From positions 1 through 64,000 of the forward strand of contig NC_021294.1 of NCBI RefSeq assembly GCF_000402035.1: a stretch of DNA of 64,000 nt, written 5' to 3'. The notes beneath the pieces were generated by a model. The model did not search any database. It was not told the DNA's origin and saw only the letters and a list, made by a program, of their open reading frames with translations. Below are positions 16,358 to 25,890 of this stretch, piece by piece. The stretch is from Caballeronia insecticola. GTDB lineage: Bacteria; Pseudomonadota; Gammaproteobacteria; Burkholderiales; Burkholderiaceae. Made by a program: the position numbers and the translations under genes. Positions within the stretch are counted from its first letter, which is position 1, and each line of letters opens with the position of its first letter.

Positions 16358-17641
16358 ATGATCGATTCGAAGTTGCCGAATTTCCGCGCGATGTCGCCTG
16401 CGCAGCGCCTGAGCCACATCGCCCAGGCCGCCGGTCTCGACGACGCCGAGCACGCGCTGCTCGCAAGACCCGGCGCGCTGCCGCTCGACACCGCCAACGG
16501 CATGATCGAGAACGTCGTCGGCACGTTCGAATTGCCGATGGCGGTCGCCGGCTACTTCCAGATCAACGGCCGCGACGTGCTGGTGCCGATGGCCGTGGAA
16601 GAGCCGTCGATCGTCGCGGCGGCGTCCTATATGGCGAAGCTCGCGCGGGAGGCGGGCGGCTTCCGCACGTCGAGCACGGGCCCGCTGATGCGCGCGCAGG
16701 TGCAGGTGGTCGGCGTGTCGGACCCGTATGGCGCGCGGCTGGCGATCCTCAAGCATCGCGACGAGCTGATCGACATGGCCAACGCGCGCGACAAGGTGCT
16801 GATCGGTCTCGGCGGCGGTTGCCGCGACATCGAGGTGCACGTGTTTCCCGACACGCCGCGCGGCGCGATGATCGTCGCGCATCTGATCGTCGACGTGCGT
16901 GACGCGATGGGCGCGAACACCGTCAACACGATGGCCGAAACGGTCGCGGGCCGCATCGAGGAGATCACGGGCGGCAAGGTGCGGCTGCGCATCCTGTCGA
17001 ATCTCGCCGATCTGCGCCTCGCGCGCGCGCAAGTGCGCTACAGCGCGGCCACGCTGCAATCGAAGGAGTATTCGGGCGAGGATGTGATCGCGGGCGTCGT
17101 CGATGCGTACCTGTTCGCCGCGATCGATCCGTATCGCGCCGCGACGCACAACAAGGGCATCATGAACGGCATCGATCCGGTGATCGTCGCGACGGGCAAC
17201 GACTGGCGCGCAGTCGAAGCGGGCGCGCATGCCTACGCGAGCCGCGGCGGCCGCTATACGTCGCTGACGACGTGGGAAGTGGCGAACAACGGCGACCTCG
17301 TCGGCACGATCGAAATGCCGATGCCGGTCGGGCTCGTCGGCGGCGCGACCAAGACGCATCCGCTCGCGCGCCTCGCGCTGAAGATCATGAACGTGAAGTC
17401 GGCGCAGGAACTCGGCGAGATCGCGGTTGCGGTCGGACTCGCGCAGAACATGGGCGCGTTACGCGCGCTTTCGACCGAAGGCATTCAGCGCGGCCACATG
17501 GCGCTGCATGCGCGCAACATCGCGCTGGCGGCGGGCGCGAGCGGCGCGGACATCGACTGGGTCGTGAAGAAGATGGTCGCCGCGCGCAACGTGAGCGTCG
17601 ATTACGGCATGACGCTTCTGCAAGGGCCGCGCGATGAATGA
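16358..17641 (+). CDS. mvaA: HMG-CoA reductase, class II (degradative)
   Basis: 427 residues from ATG 16358 (AGAGGAAG ribosome site). Class II enzymes oxidise mevalonate with CoA and 2 NAD+ to HMG-CoA in bacteria growing on mevalonate. The sequence shows [18 protein letters not shown], the catalytic glutamate in [11 protein letters not shown], the NAD-binding loop [14 protein letters not shown], the catalytic lysine in [10 protein letters not shown], the aspartate in [12 protein letters not shown] and the histidine in [13 protein letters not shown]. Length and motifs match the Pseudomonas mevalonii enzyme. It overlaps mvaB by 8 bp. As this organism should make isoprenoids by the MEP route, a catabolic role is most likely. 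Confidence 0.93.
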   Translation: MIDSKLPNFRAMSPAQRLSHIAQAAGLDDAEHALLARPGALPLDTANGMIENVVGTFELPMAVAGYFQINGRDVLVPMAVEEPSIVAAASYMAKLAREAGGFRTSSTGPLMRAQVQVVGVSDPYGARLAILKHRDELIDMANARDKVLIGLGGGCRDIEVHVFPDTPRGAMIVAHLIVDVRDAMGANTVNTMAETVAGRIEEITGGKVRLRILSNLADLRLARAQVRYSAATLQSKEYSGEDVIAGVVDAYLFAAIDPYRAATHNKGIMNGIDPVIVATGNDWRAVEAGAHAYASRGGRYTSLTTWEVANNGDLVGTIEMPMPVGLVGGATKTHPLARLALKIMNVKSAQELGEIAVAVGLAQNMGALRALSTEGIQRGHMALHARNIALAAGASGADIDWVVKKMVAARNVSVDYGMTLLQGPRDE

Positions 17642-18572
17642 GTTGCCCACGCGCGTGTGCATCGTCGAAGTCGGGCCGCGCGATGGCTTGCAGAACGAGC
17701 CGTCGCATGTGTCCGCCGACGTGAAGGCCGAACTCATCGAACGATTGATCGATGCCGGCGTGCGCTATGTGGAAGCCGCGTCGTTCGTGTCGCCGAAGTG
17801 GGTGCCGCAAATGGCCGATGGCGCGCAAGTGCTCGAACGCGTCGTGAATAAAGCGCGCGCGACGGGCACGACGCTCGCCGCGCTCGTGCCCAACATGAAG
17901 GGGCTGGAGGCGGCGCTGGCATCGCATGTCGCTGAAGTGGCGGTGTTCGCGGCGGCGTCCGAATCGTTCTCGCAGAAGAACATCAACTGCTCGATCGACG
18001 ACAGCATCGCGCGCTTCGAGCCGGTGATCGACGCCGCGCGCGAAGCGAACCTGCGCGTTCGCGGCTATGTGTCGTGCGTGCTCGGCTGTCCGTTCGAAGG
18101 CGATATCGCGCCGCAAGCCGTCGCGCGGGTCGCGAAAAAACTCTTCGACATGGGCTGCTACGAGATCAGTCTCGGCGATACCATCGGCGCGGGCACGCCA
18201 TCGAAAACGCAGGCGATGCTCGACGCGTGCATCGAACATGTGCCCGCTGAAGCATTGGCCGGGCACTTTCACGATACGTGGGGCATGGCCGCCGCCAACG
18301 TGCATGCGGCGCTGCAACGCGGCATCGCCGTGTTCGACAGTTCGGTATCGGGCATCGGCGGATGTCCGTATTCGCCGGGCGCGACGGGCAATGTCGCGAC
18401 CGAAGACATCGTCTATCTGTGCGATGGCATGGGCATCGAAACGGGCATCGATCTGAGCAAGCTGGCAGACGCGGGCGCATTCATTTCGGCCGCATTGAAA
18501 CGCGAGACGTCGTCGCGCGTGGCGCGCGCACTGAACGCTAAGCGCCGGCGACAAGAGCAGCAGTGCATCTAA
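17634..18572 (+). CDS. mvaB: HMG-CoA lyase
   Basis: 312 residues, TIM-barrel lyase that splits HMG-CoA into acetyl-CoA and acetoacetate, the step after the mvaA product. Signatures are [13 protein letters not shown] at the N terminus, the metal and substrate motif [18 protein letters not shown], and the catalytic cysteine loop [24 protein letters not shown]. It overlaps mvaA by 8 bp, so the two are probably translationally coupled. HMG-CoA lyase also serves leucine degradation, but its pairing with a class II reductase points to mevalonate catabolism. Confidence 0.93.
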   Translation: MNELPTRVCIVEVGPRDGLQNEPSHVSADVKAELIERLIDAGVRYVEAASFVSPKWVPQMADGAQVLERVVNKARATGTTLAALVPNMKGLEAALASHVAEVAVFAAASESFSQKNINCSIDDSIARFEPVIDAAREANLRVRGYVSCVLGCPFEGDIAPQAVARVAKKLFDMGCYEISLGDTIGAGTPSKTQAMLDACIEHVPAEALAGHFHDTWGMAAANVHAALQRGIAVFDSSVSGIGGCPYSPGATGNVATEDIVYLCDGMGIETGIDLSKLADAGAFISAALKRETSSRVARALNAKRRRQEQQCI

Positions 18573-18594
18573 AAACTCCATCAAAGGAGGAGAC

Positions 18595-19065
18595 ATGGAA
18601 CAGCAAATCGCCGCGCACGAACGCGGCCGCGCGCTTGCGCACAGCGCCGAAGCAACCGACTACAAGCTCGTCGAAATCTGGGGCGATACCGTCGATACGC
18701 GGCATCTCGCGTGGTCGGTCGTGCTCGGCATCGGCATCAGTTATGGCGCGTTCGCCGTGGCCAATCGCGTGCTCGCCGCCTACGTGCCCGACGTCGCGAT
18801 GGCCCGCGCCTACGCGATGCTCGTCGGCCTCGCGGGCTGTCTCATCGCGGGCGCGGTCTGCGCGAAGCTCTTCAAGCCGAAGCGCGAAGTCGTCGAGGAA
18901 GCGCATGGCGCCGTGGGTCGCGAAGAAGTGTTGAAGCAGCTCGCGAGCGAAGCGGGCGGACTCGGGCGCGTGGCGGACCTGCCGCCCGCGGTCGTCGCCG
19001 AGATGAAAGAGCTCGGGCTTTACGAGCTGTTTGCCGACTATGAAAAGCGCGAAGGAGCACGCTGA
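18595..19065 (+). CDS. Small two-helix membrane protein, probable transporter partner
   Basis: 156 residues starting 22 bp after mvaB behind a strong AAAGGAGGAGAC. It has a soluble N terminus of about 40 residues, two hydrophobic helices (about 41-64 and 72-93) and a charged C-terminal tail of about 60 residues. I do not recognise a family. Its stop shares one base with the start of the next gene, a multi-helix permease, so the two are almost certainly co-translated. A TctB-like accessory role is inferred, though TctB proteins usually have four helices. Confidence 0.7.
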   Translation: MEQQIAAHERGRALAHSAEATDYKLVEIWGDTVDTRHLAWSVVLGIGISYGAFAVANRVLAAYVPDVAMARAYAMLVGLAGCLIAGAVCAKLFKPKREVVEEAHGAVGREEVLKQLASEAGGLGRVADLPPAVVAEMKELGLYELFADYEKREGAR

Positions 19066-20450
19066 TGGAACCGTTCGTCACTCAACTGCTCGTCGCGCTC
19101 GGCATGGGGCTGATCGGCGCGATCGTCTTCTCGGGCATCGGCCTCATTTCCGGCACGGATGAAACCACCACGCTCGCGCCGCTCACGCTGCTCGTCGTAT
19201 TGCTCGGCGTGCCGCCTGTCGGCGTGTTTTCGTTCTTCATGGCGGGCGCGGTGTCCAAGCACATGACGCATGCCATTCCCACCGCGCTGCTCGGCATTCC
19301 CGGCGATACGCTCGCCACGCCCTTGCTGCAACAAGCGACGATGCTGCGCAATCTCGGCGTGCCGCACATCGCGTTGCGCAAGATGATCTCGGGCGCGATC
19401 GTCGCGGCGTTCGTCGCCGTGCCGCTCGCGGTGCTGTTCGCCGTGCTGCTCGCGCCGTTCGGGCCGGTCATCACGAAGGCCGCGCCGTGGGTGTTTCTCG
19501 CGGCATCGATTGCGATCGCGTTCTTCTCTTCCGGCCGCTGGGCTTCGGTGTTGCTGCTCGTGCCGTTCGTGCTGGTGATCGTCGGCTTGCAGGCGCTGAC
19601 GGGCAAGTACGGCGTGAAGCTGTCCGTGAGCTACTTTCTCGGCATCGCGATCGGGCCGCTCATCGCCGATCTGTTCTCGATCCTTTCGCCCGCCGACCGC
19701 GCCCGCATGCGCCGCGAGCGCGTGCGCACGTTCTCGCTCGCGCCGGACGTGAAGGGCTGGAGCGGCTACTTTCCGAATCCGCTGAAAGTGCTCGACGGCC
19801 AGCAACGCGGCTGGGTGGCGGCGACGGCTGCCATTTCGAGCGCGACCTTCGTGTTCAGTCCGGTGGCGATGACGGTCGTGCTGGGCGAACTCGTCGGCTC
19901 GCGCGTGAAGCATGCGTATCACCGGCTGACCACCGTGATCTCCGCGCGCAACGGCGTGACGGAGGCGACGTATATCGCCGAAGCGCTGATTCCGCTGATC
20001 GCGTTCGGCCTGCCGCTGAGTCCCGTTGCAGCGGGACCGGCCGCGCCGCTCTTCAATGCGCCGCCGCGCTTCTTCGTCGACACGGCGACGGGCCACATCA
20101 ACAATCTCCACACGTTGATGACCACGTGGCAGTTCCTCGGCTTCGGCTTGCTCGCGGTCGTGCTGGCTGCGCTCGTCGCGTATCCGCTGTCGATGAACTA
20201 TGCGCATCGCGCGGCGTCGTTCGTCGCGAGAAAGCTGAGTCACGAAGCGATCATCGCGACGTTCGTCGGGTTGATCGTCGTGATCAGCGTGTGGGAAGGG
20301 CAGTTGCTCGGGCTTCTCGTGATCCTGAGCGTCGGCTTGCTCGGCGGCTTGTTGTCGCGCAATTTCGGCTTCAACACCGGCGTGCAGTTCATGGGCTATT
20401 ACACGGCGGTGCTGAGCGTGCCCGCATTGACGAAGGCGTTCGGCGCATGA
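19065..20450 (+). CDS. TctA-like multi-helix permease, probable mevalonate transporter
   Basis: 461 residues with about 10-12 hydrophobic segments. The N-terminal half has a polar re-entrant-looking stretch (GIGLISGTDETTTLAPLTLLVVLLGVPP and GIPGDTLATPLLQQ) like the LNTPGD-type motif of TctA permeases, and a second such region is near AFGLPLSPVAAGPAAPLF. No TctC-type binding protein is encoded nearby, so if related it works without one or with a distant one. Its place at the end of the mvaAB operon implies uptake of mevalonate or a relative. That substrate is inference. Confidence 0.65.
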   Translation: MEPFVTQLLVALGMGLIGAIVFSGIGLISGTDETTTLAPLTLLVVLLGVPPVGVFSFFMAGAVSKHMTHAIPTALLGIPGDTLATPLLQQATMLRNLGVPHIALRKMISGAIVAAFVAVPLAVLFAVLLAPFGPVITKAAPWVFLAASIAIAFFSSGRWASVLLLVPFVLVIVGLQALTGKYGVKLSVSYFLGIAIGPLIADLFSILSPADRARMRRERVRTFSLAPDVKGWSGYFPNPLKVLDGQQRGWVAATAAISSATFVFSPVAMTVVLGELVGSRVKHAYHRLTTVISARNGVTEATYIAEALIPLIAFGLPLSPVAAGPAAPLFNAPPRFFVDTATGHINNLHTLMTTWQFLGFGLLAVVLAALVAYPLSMNYAHRAASFVARKLSHEAIIATFVGLIVVISVWEGQLLGLLVILSVGLLGGLLSRNFGFNTGVQFMGYYTAVLSVPALTKAFGA

Positions 20451-20466
20451 TGCGACGCGGCGTCGC

Positions 20467-21375
20467 TCACAGCGAGCGCGCCGCGTGCTGCAGGCATTCG
20501 AGCAACAACGTGGCGGCGGGCGTGAGCGGACTATCGCGCCGCGTCACGACCCGCACCGACACCGCGGGCAACGGGTCCGCGATCGGAAAGATCGCGAGCC
20601 CGTCGCCGACCCATTGATGATCGAGCAATGAGGCGGGCATCGAAGCGAGCGCATCCGATCCGCGCAACAGACCATGCGCGATGATGAAGCTCGGACACTC
20701 GATCACGCGCTTGGGCACGATCAGCCCGCGCGCGGCATACGAATCGAGCAACGCCTGCGTCGAGCTTTCCGGCGACGGATTCAGCAGCCACTCGGCCTCC
20801 GACAATTCCGCCAGCGACGTGCAGTGCCTGAGCGGATGATCCGCGCGCCCGACAATCACCGAGCGGCTCTCGTATAACGCGATGTGATCGAACTCCGGCG
20901 CGATGTGCTCCGCCACGACCACCGCGACGACGAAATCGAGCGAGCCGTCGCGCAAGCGCGGCATCGCGACGCCCGGAAAGCCTTCGATGAATGTCACGCT
21001 CGCGTCCGGCATCTGCCGCCGGAACGCGCGATACGCCTGCGGCAAGATGGACAGCGCCGCCGTCGGCGTGATGGCCGCGCTCACGCTTCCGGCGCCCGCG
21101 CCTTTCATCTGCTCGATGTCGTCCTCCGCGCGACGCATCTCGCTCACGATCAAATGCGCCCGCACGCGTAGCTGCTGCCCGAAAGCGGTCAACTGTACGC
21201 CGCGCGCGGTGCGCAGGATGAGCGGCACGCCTAGATCCTGCTCCAGTTCCTTGATCGCCTTCGTGAGCGCGGCCTGCGACAGATGCAGACTGCGCGCGGC
21301 CGCGCGAATGCTGCCTTGTTCGGCAGTGGTCAGAAACGCGCGCAACTGGTGGTACTTCATGCTCATCAGCGACAT
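20467..21375 (-). CDS. LysR-family regulator
   Basis: 302 residues at full length. The start may be internal (ATG 21366, better spaced from AGGATG). The N-terminal winged helix reads MKYHQLRAFLTTAEQGSIRAAARSLHLSQAALTKAIKELEQDLGVPLILR, and the rest is a periplasmic-binding-protein-like effector domain. It ends 16 bp from the convergent transporter gene and is divergent, across 115 bp, from the M20 amidohydrolase gene, which it most likely controls. Confidence 0.88.
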   Translation of the reverse strand: MSLMSMKYHQLRAFLTTAEQGSIRAAARSLHLSQAALTKAIKELEQDLGVPLILRTARGVQLTAFGQQLRVRAHLIVSEMRRAEDDIEQMKGAGAGSVSAAITPTAALSILPQAYRAFRRQMPDASVTFIEGFPGVAMPRLRDGSLDFVVAVVVAEHIAPEFDHIALYESRSVIVGRADHPLRHCTSLAELSEAEWLLNPSPESSTQALLDSYAARGLIVPKRVIECPSFIIAHGLLRGSDALASMPASLLDHQWVGDGLAIFPIADPLPAVSVRVVTRRDSPLTPAATLLLECLQHAARSL

Positions 21376-21490
21376 CCTAGGGTTAGCACCGACAACCAGC
21401 GGTAATCACGAAATTAATTTACCGTCTTTTGGTTGGCGTTTCGACTTTATATCCTTGGGGCATTGAGTTTGTGTCTAAAGGAGTTGTCCC

Positions 21491-22672
21491 ATGCTGTCCG
21501 TCGAACCCGTCATCCCCGGCATTGCCGCCATTGCGTCCGAATTCGTCGATGTGCGCCAGCGCATTCACGCGCACCCGGAACTTGCGTATGAAGAAACGCA
21601 GACGAGCGAACTCGTCGCGTCGCTGCTGGCGAAATGGGGCTACGAAGTGCATCGCGGGCTCGGCAAGACGGGCGTCGTCGGCGTGTTGACGCAGGGTACG
21701 GGCGGCAAGCGCATTGGCCTGCGTGCGGACATGGACGCGTTGCCGATCGAGGAAACGACCGGCCTGCCGTATGCCAGCAAGCACGCGCGCACGATGCACG
21801 CGTGCGGCCACGACGGCCACACCGCGATGCTTCTGTGCGCCGCGCGTTATCTCGCCGAGAGCCGTCAATTCTCGGGCACGCTGATCGTGATCTTCCAGCC
21901 CGCCGAGGAAGGTGAGGCGGGCGCCCGCGCGATGATCGAAGACGGCCTCTTCGAAAAGTTTCCGTGCGACGCCGTGTTCGGCCTGCACAACATGCCCGGC
22001 TTTCCCGCAGGCGACATGTACTTCACGCCGGGTCCGGGCATGGCGTCGTCGGACCGCGTGAACATCACTGTGCGCGGCGTCGGCGGCCATGGCGCAATGC
22101 CGCACGCGGCGCGCGATCCGATGTCCGCGGTCGCATCGATCATGCTCGGCCTCAACAGTATCGTCGCGCGTGAAGTGGATGCGCAAAAGCCCGCGGTCGT
22201 GACGGTCGGCAGCGTGCAGGCGGGCGAGGCGTGCAACGTGATCCCCGAGACCGCGCTGATGAAGCTCTCCGTGCGCGCACTCGACGCAGGCGTGCGCACG
22301 CTCCTGCAGGAACGCATCACCGCACTCGCGAACGCGCAGGCGCTCGCTTACGGCTGCACGGCGGAGATCGATTACGAACTCGGTTATCCCGTGCTTGTGA
22401 ATCTCGCCGAGCCGACCGCTTTCGCCACCGATGTCGCGGTCAAGATGCTCGGCGCGCAACGCGTCGATCCGGCGGCAAGACCGCTGATGGGCAGCGAGGA
22501 CTTCGCATTCATGCTCGAAGCCTGCCCCGGCACGTATGCGTGGATCGGCAACGGCGTCGGATCGAAGGGCGGCTGCATGGTGCATAACCCCGGCTACGAC
22601 TTCAACGACGACATTCTCGCGATCGGTGCGAGCTACTGGGTGCGCCTGGCCGAAGCCTGGCTCGCCGACTGA
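21491..22672 (+). CDS. M20-family amidohydrolase (hippurate/N-acyl amino acid hydrolase type)
   Basis: 393 residues, binuclear metal hydrolase of the M20D/HipO group that frees amino acids from N-acyl conjugates. Seen are RIHAHPELAYEE, GLRADMDALPIEETTGLPYAS, MHACGHDGHTAMLL (metal ligands), FQPAEEGEAGARAMIEDG (catalytic Glu pair), GLHNMPGFPAGD and GVGGHGAMPHAARDP (dimerisation domain). The start ATG 21491 follows AAAGGAG. An MFS transporter gene follows after 27 bp, so uptake and hydrolysis of one substrate are likely coupled, under the divergent LysR regulator. The actual acyl conjugate is not predictable. Confidence 0.9.
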   Translation: MLSVEPVIPGIAAIASEFVDVRQRIHAHPELAYEETQTSELVASLLAKWGYEVHRGLGKTGVVGVLTQGTGGKRIGLRADMDALPIEETTGLPYASKHARTMHACGHDGHTAMLLCAARYLAESRQFSGTLIVIFQPAEEGEAGARAMIEDGLFEKFPCDAVFGLHNMPGFPAGDMYFTPGPGMASSDRVNITVRGVGGHGAMPHAARDPMSAVASIMLGLNSIVAREVDAQKPAVVTVGSVQAGEACNVIPETALMKLSVRALDAGVRTLLQERITALANAQALAYGCTAEIDYELGYPVLVNLAEPTAFATDVAVKMLGAQRVDPAARPLMGSEDFAFMLEACPGTYAWIGNGVGSKGGCMVHNPGYDFNDDILAIGASYWVRLAEAWLAD

Positions 22673-22699
22673 CCCTTCGGCCCCGCCTCGGAGCACATG

Positions 22700-24019
22700 A
22701 TGAATACACCCACGTTCGCCACCCGCACCACGGCGGCCGCACCCGCGCAGACCAGCAGGGCCGCGCGCACGCGTCTCGTCGCGGCGGCGGCGGTCGGCAA
22801 CGCGCTCGAGTTCTACGACTTCACGGTCTATGCGTTCTTCGCGCTCGTCATCGGCAAGCTGTTTTTTCCGGTGCACGATCCGGTCGGCCAGTTGCTGCTC
22901 GCCGTGGCGAGCTTCGGCGTCGGGTTCTTCACGCGGCCAGTAGGCGGTCTTCTGATCGGCATGTACGCGGACCGCGCCGGCCGCAAGAAGGCGATGCTGC
23001 TCACGCTCGGCCTGATGGCGCTCGGCACCGCGATGATCGCCGTCGCGCCGACGTTCGCGCAGGCGGGCATCGCGGCGCCCGTGATCCTCGTCATCGCGCG
23101 GCTGATTCAAGGCTTCTCGGCAGGCGGCGAAGTCGGTGCATCGACCACTTTGCTGCTCGAACAAGCGCCGTCGAACCGCCGCGGCTTCTATGCGTCGTGG
23201 CAGTTCGCGAGCCAGGGATTGTCGGCGCTCGCGGGCGCATTGACGGGCGTCGCGCTCACCGCATCGCTTACAACGGCGCAACTCGAAAGCTGGGGCTGGC
23301 GCGTGCCGTTCATCATCGGCACGGCGATCGTCCCGGTCGGCTGGTGGCTGCGCCGCACGATGGAAGAAGCGCCGCGCGAAAGCGTCGAGGCCGCACCGAA
23401 GGCGCCGAAGCTGCCGCTCGTTACCGTGTTGCGCGAACACGGCCGCGCCGTGCTCAACGGACTCGGTCTCACGATCGGCGGCACGTCGGCGCACTTCATC
23501 ATCGTGTTCTATCTGTCGATCTACGGCGTGAAGACGCTCGGGCTTCCCAGCTGGACGGCGATGTTGTCGGGCTGCGTGTCCGGCGCGATTCTGTTCGTCA
23601 TTGCGCCGATCGGCGGTTATCTGTCGGATCGCATCGGCCGCAACAAGCTCGCGCAGACAACGCGCATCGCGCTCATGCTCATGATCTATCCGGCCTTCGT
23701 GCTGTTGAATCAGTCGCCGACCACGACGACGCTGCTCATCGTCGTCACGGTGCTGTCGATCGTGCATTCGTTCAACGTCGGCCCGACCGGCGCGATGCTC
23801 GGCGAGCTGTTTCCGCGAGAAGTGCGCGCAACGGGCGCGGCCATCGTCTATAGCCTGGGCGTTGCGATCTTCGGCGGCTTCGCGCAGTTCTTCGTGACTT
23901 CGCTCATCGTGATTACGAAGAGCGTGATGGCGCCGGCGTGGTATGTGATCGGCTGCGGCGTGCTGAGCGTGATCGCGGTGGCGCGCATGCGTGAGCGTTC
24001 GCGGGAGACGCTCGACTGA
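22700..24019 (+). CDS. MFS transporter, metabolite:H+ symporter (MHS) type
   Basis: About 439 residues with 12 membrane segments. MHS signatures are present: GNALEFYDFTVYAFFALVIGKLFFP in helix 1, the loop GMYADRAGRKKAMLLTL, and RLIQGFSAGGEVGASTTLL in helix 4. Such carriers import organic acids, betaines or citrate-like compounds with protons. ATG 22700 is better spaced from the GGAG than ATG 22697. It is cotranscribed with the amidohydrolase gene and followed by a strong terminator, so it probably imports that enzyme's substrate. Confidence 0.88.
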   Translation: MNTPTFATRTTAAAPAQTSRAARTRLVAAAAVGNALEFYDFTVYAFFALVIGKLFFPVHDPVGQLLLAVASFGVGFFTRPVGGLLIGMYADRAGRKKAMLLTLGLMALGTAMIAVAPTFAQAGIAAPVILVIARLIQGFSAGGEVGASTTLLLEQAPSNRRGFYASWQFASQGLSALAGALTGVALTASLTTAQLESWGWRVPFIIGTAIVPVGWWLRRTMEEAPRESVEAAPKAPKLPLVTVLREHGRAVLNGLGLTIGGTSAHFIIVFYLSIYGVKTLGLPSWTAMLSGCVSGAILFVIAPIGGYLSDRIGRNKLAQTTRIALMLMIYPAFVLLNQSPTTTTLLIVVTVLSIVHSFNVGPTGAMLGELFPREVRATGAAIVYSLGVAIFGGFAQFFVTSLIVITKSVMAPAWYVIGCGVLSVIAVARMRERSRETLD

Positions 24020-24090
24020 TCGTCGAAATGTGTAGGTAGAAGAGTGCCGGACAGGCGAGCGAGGTGTATAACTCGACCTATCCGGGTCAT

Positions 24091-24117
24091 GAAAAGGCCG
24101 CCTGCGCGGCCTTTTTT
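24091..24117 (+). terminator. Rho-independent terminator after the MFS gene
   Basis: AAAAGGCCGC-CTGC-GCGGCCTTTTTTT has a perfect stem with a T-run. It separates the amidohydrolase unit from the dehydratase unit. Confidence 0.93.
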
Positions 24118-24164
24118 TGCTGGATCCCACAATATGACGAACGCGCATTAATAAGGGGACATCC

Positions 24165-25877
24165 ATGCGCAAGCTCCGCTCGCAAAGCTGGTTCGGCGGC
24201 TCTGACAAAGACAGCTTCATTCATCGCTCGTGGATGAAGAATCAGGGCATTCCTCACGATAACTTCGACGGCCGGCCGGTGATCGGCATCTGCAATACGT
24301 GGTCGGAACTCACGCCGTGCAATGCGCATTTTCGCGAGCTTGCCGAATATGTGAAGCGCGGCGTGCGCGAGGCGGGCGGGCTGCCGCTGGAATTTCCGGT
24401 GATGTCGCTCGGTGAATCGAATCTGCGGCCAACGGCGATGCTGTTCCGCAATCTCGCGTCGATGGATGTCGAGGAATCGATTCGCGGCAATCCGATCGAC
24501 GGCGTCATTCTGCTCGTCGGCTGCGACAAGACCACGCCCGCGCTGTTGATGGGCGCGGCGTCCTGCAATCTGCCCGCGCTCGCAGTGTCCGGCGGCCCGA
24601 TGCTGAACGGGCGCTTTCGCGGCCGCACGCTCGGTTCAGGCACGGGCGTGTGGCAGATGTCCGAGGAAGTGCGCGCGGGCACCATGACGCAAGGCGAATT
24701 CGTCGAAGCCGAGTCGTGCATGAACCGTTCGCGCGGCCATTGCATGACGATGGGCACCGCATCGACGATGGCCTCGATGGTCGAATCGCTCGGCATGGGC
24801 CTGCCGCACAACGCCGCGATTCCCGCGGTCGATGCGCGCCGTCAGGTGCTCGCGCATATGGCGGGGCGGCGCATCGTCGATATGGTCAAAGAAGATCTCA
24901 CGATGGACAAGATCCTGACGCGCGCGGCCTTCGAGAACGCGATTCGCACGAACGCGGCGATCGGCGGATCGACCAATGCGGTCGTGCATCTGATCGCGCT
25001 GGCGAAGCGCATTGGCGTTGATCTCACGCTCGAAGACTGGGAGCTCGGCAGCGACGTGCCGTGTCTCGTCAATCTGCAGCCATCGGGCGAGTATCTGATG
25101 GAAGACTTCTATTACGCGGGCGGCTTGCCTGCCGTGTTGCGGCAACTGGGCGAACAAGGGCTTCTGCATCGCGATGCGCTCACGGTGAACGGGCGCACGC
25201 TGTGGGACAACGTAAGCGATGCGGCGAACTACGACGAAAAGGTCATCACCACGTTCGAGAAGCCGTTCAAGCCGCATGCGGGCATCGCGGTGCTGAAGGG
25301 CAATCTCGCGCCGAACGGCGCGGTGATCAAGCCATCGGCGGCGACGCAATCGCTCCTGAAGCATCGCGGCCGCGCGGTCGTGTTCGAGAACGTCGAGGAA
25401 CTGCACGCGAAGGTCGACGACGATTCGCTCGATATCGACGAACACTGCATCATGGTCTTGAAGGGCGCGGGACCGAAGGGTTATCCGGGCTTTGCGGAAG
25501 TCGGCAACATGCCACTGCCGAAAAAGGTCCTGAAAAAAGGCATCACGGACATGGTGCGCATCTCCGATGGCCGCATGAGCGGCACCGCATACGGCGCGGT
25601 CGTGCTGCATGTGTCGCCGGAAGCAGCGGCGGGCGGACCACTTGCGCTCGTGCAGACGGGCGACATGATCGAACTCGATGTCGAAGCGCGGCGCCTGCAT
25701 CTCGATGTATCGGACGAGGAACTGCAACGTCGCCGGGCCGCATGGCGCGCGCCCGAGTTGCCGACGCGCGGTTACTACCGCTTGTATGTGGAGCACGTAT
25801 TGCAGGCGGATCAGGGCGCGGACCTCGACTTTCTTGTCGGATCGAGCGGCGCGCCCGTGCCGCGCGACTCGCATTGA
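24165..25877 (+). CDS. IlvD/Edd-family dehydratase, sugar-acid (arabonate-like) type
   Basis: 570 residues. Iron-sulfur dehydratase with cysteines at residues 52 (LTPCN), 120 (VGCDKT) and 193 (RGHCMTMG). Their spacing matches the [2Fe-2S] ligands of pentonate dehydratases. The SDGRMSGTAYGAVVLHVSPEA motif near the end is also typical. The family removes water from dihydroxy acids; this subgroup usually acts on L-arabonate, D-xylonate or similar aldonates rather than in valine synthesis. Start ATG 24165 follows AGGGGA. A DapA-family lyase gene follows after 13 bp, the usual partner that processes 2-keto-3-deoxy acids. Substrate unknown. Confidence 0.88.
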   Translation: MRKLRSQSWFGGSDKDSFIHRSWMKNQGIPHDNFDGRPVIGICNTWSELTPCNAHFRELAEYVKRGVREAGGLPLEFPVMSLGESNLRPTAMLFRNLASMDVEESIRGNPIDGVILLVGCDKTTPALLMGAASCNLPALAVSGGPMLNGRFRGRTLGSGTGVWQMSEEVRAGTMTQGEFVEAESCMNRSRGHCMTMGTASTMASMVESLGMGLPHNAAIPAVDARRQVLAHMAGRRIVDMVKEDLTMDKILTRAAFENAIRTNAAIGGSTNAVVHLIALAKRIGVDLTLEDWELGSDVPCLVNLQPSGEYLMEDFYYAGGLPAVLRQLGEQGLLHRDALTVNGRTLWDNVSDAANYDEKVITTFEKPFKPHAGIAVLKGNLAPNGAVIKPSAATQSLLKHRGRAVVFENVEELHAKVDDDSLDIDEHCIMVLKGAGPKGYPGFAEVGNMPLPKKVLKKGITDMVRISDGRMSGTAYGAVVLHVSPEAAAGGPLALVQTGDMIELDVEARRLHLDVSDEELQRRRAAWRAPELPTRGYYRLYVEHVLQADQGADLDFLVGSSGAPVPRDSH

Positions 25878-25890
25878 ACGGAGGCGAGCG

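Noticed and set aside
14780..17359. Very long minus-strand frame of 859 codons
   Set aside because: Only the 3' part (to ATG 16162) is the MocR regulator; the upstream part is the antisense of mvaA, as expected from high GC at third positions.
21419..24220. Long minus-strand frame of 933 codons opposite the amidohydrolase and MFS genes
   Set aside because: Arg/His/Ala-rich with no family signal, and fully opposite two well-supported genes; a shadow frame.
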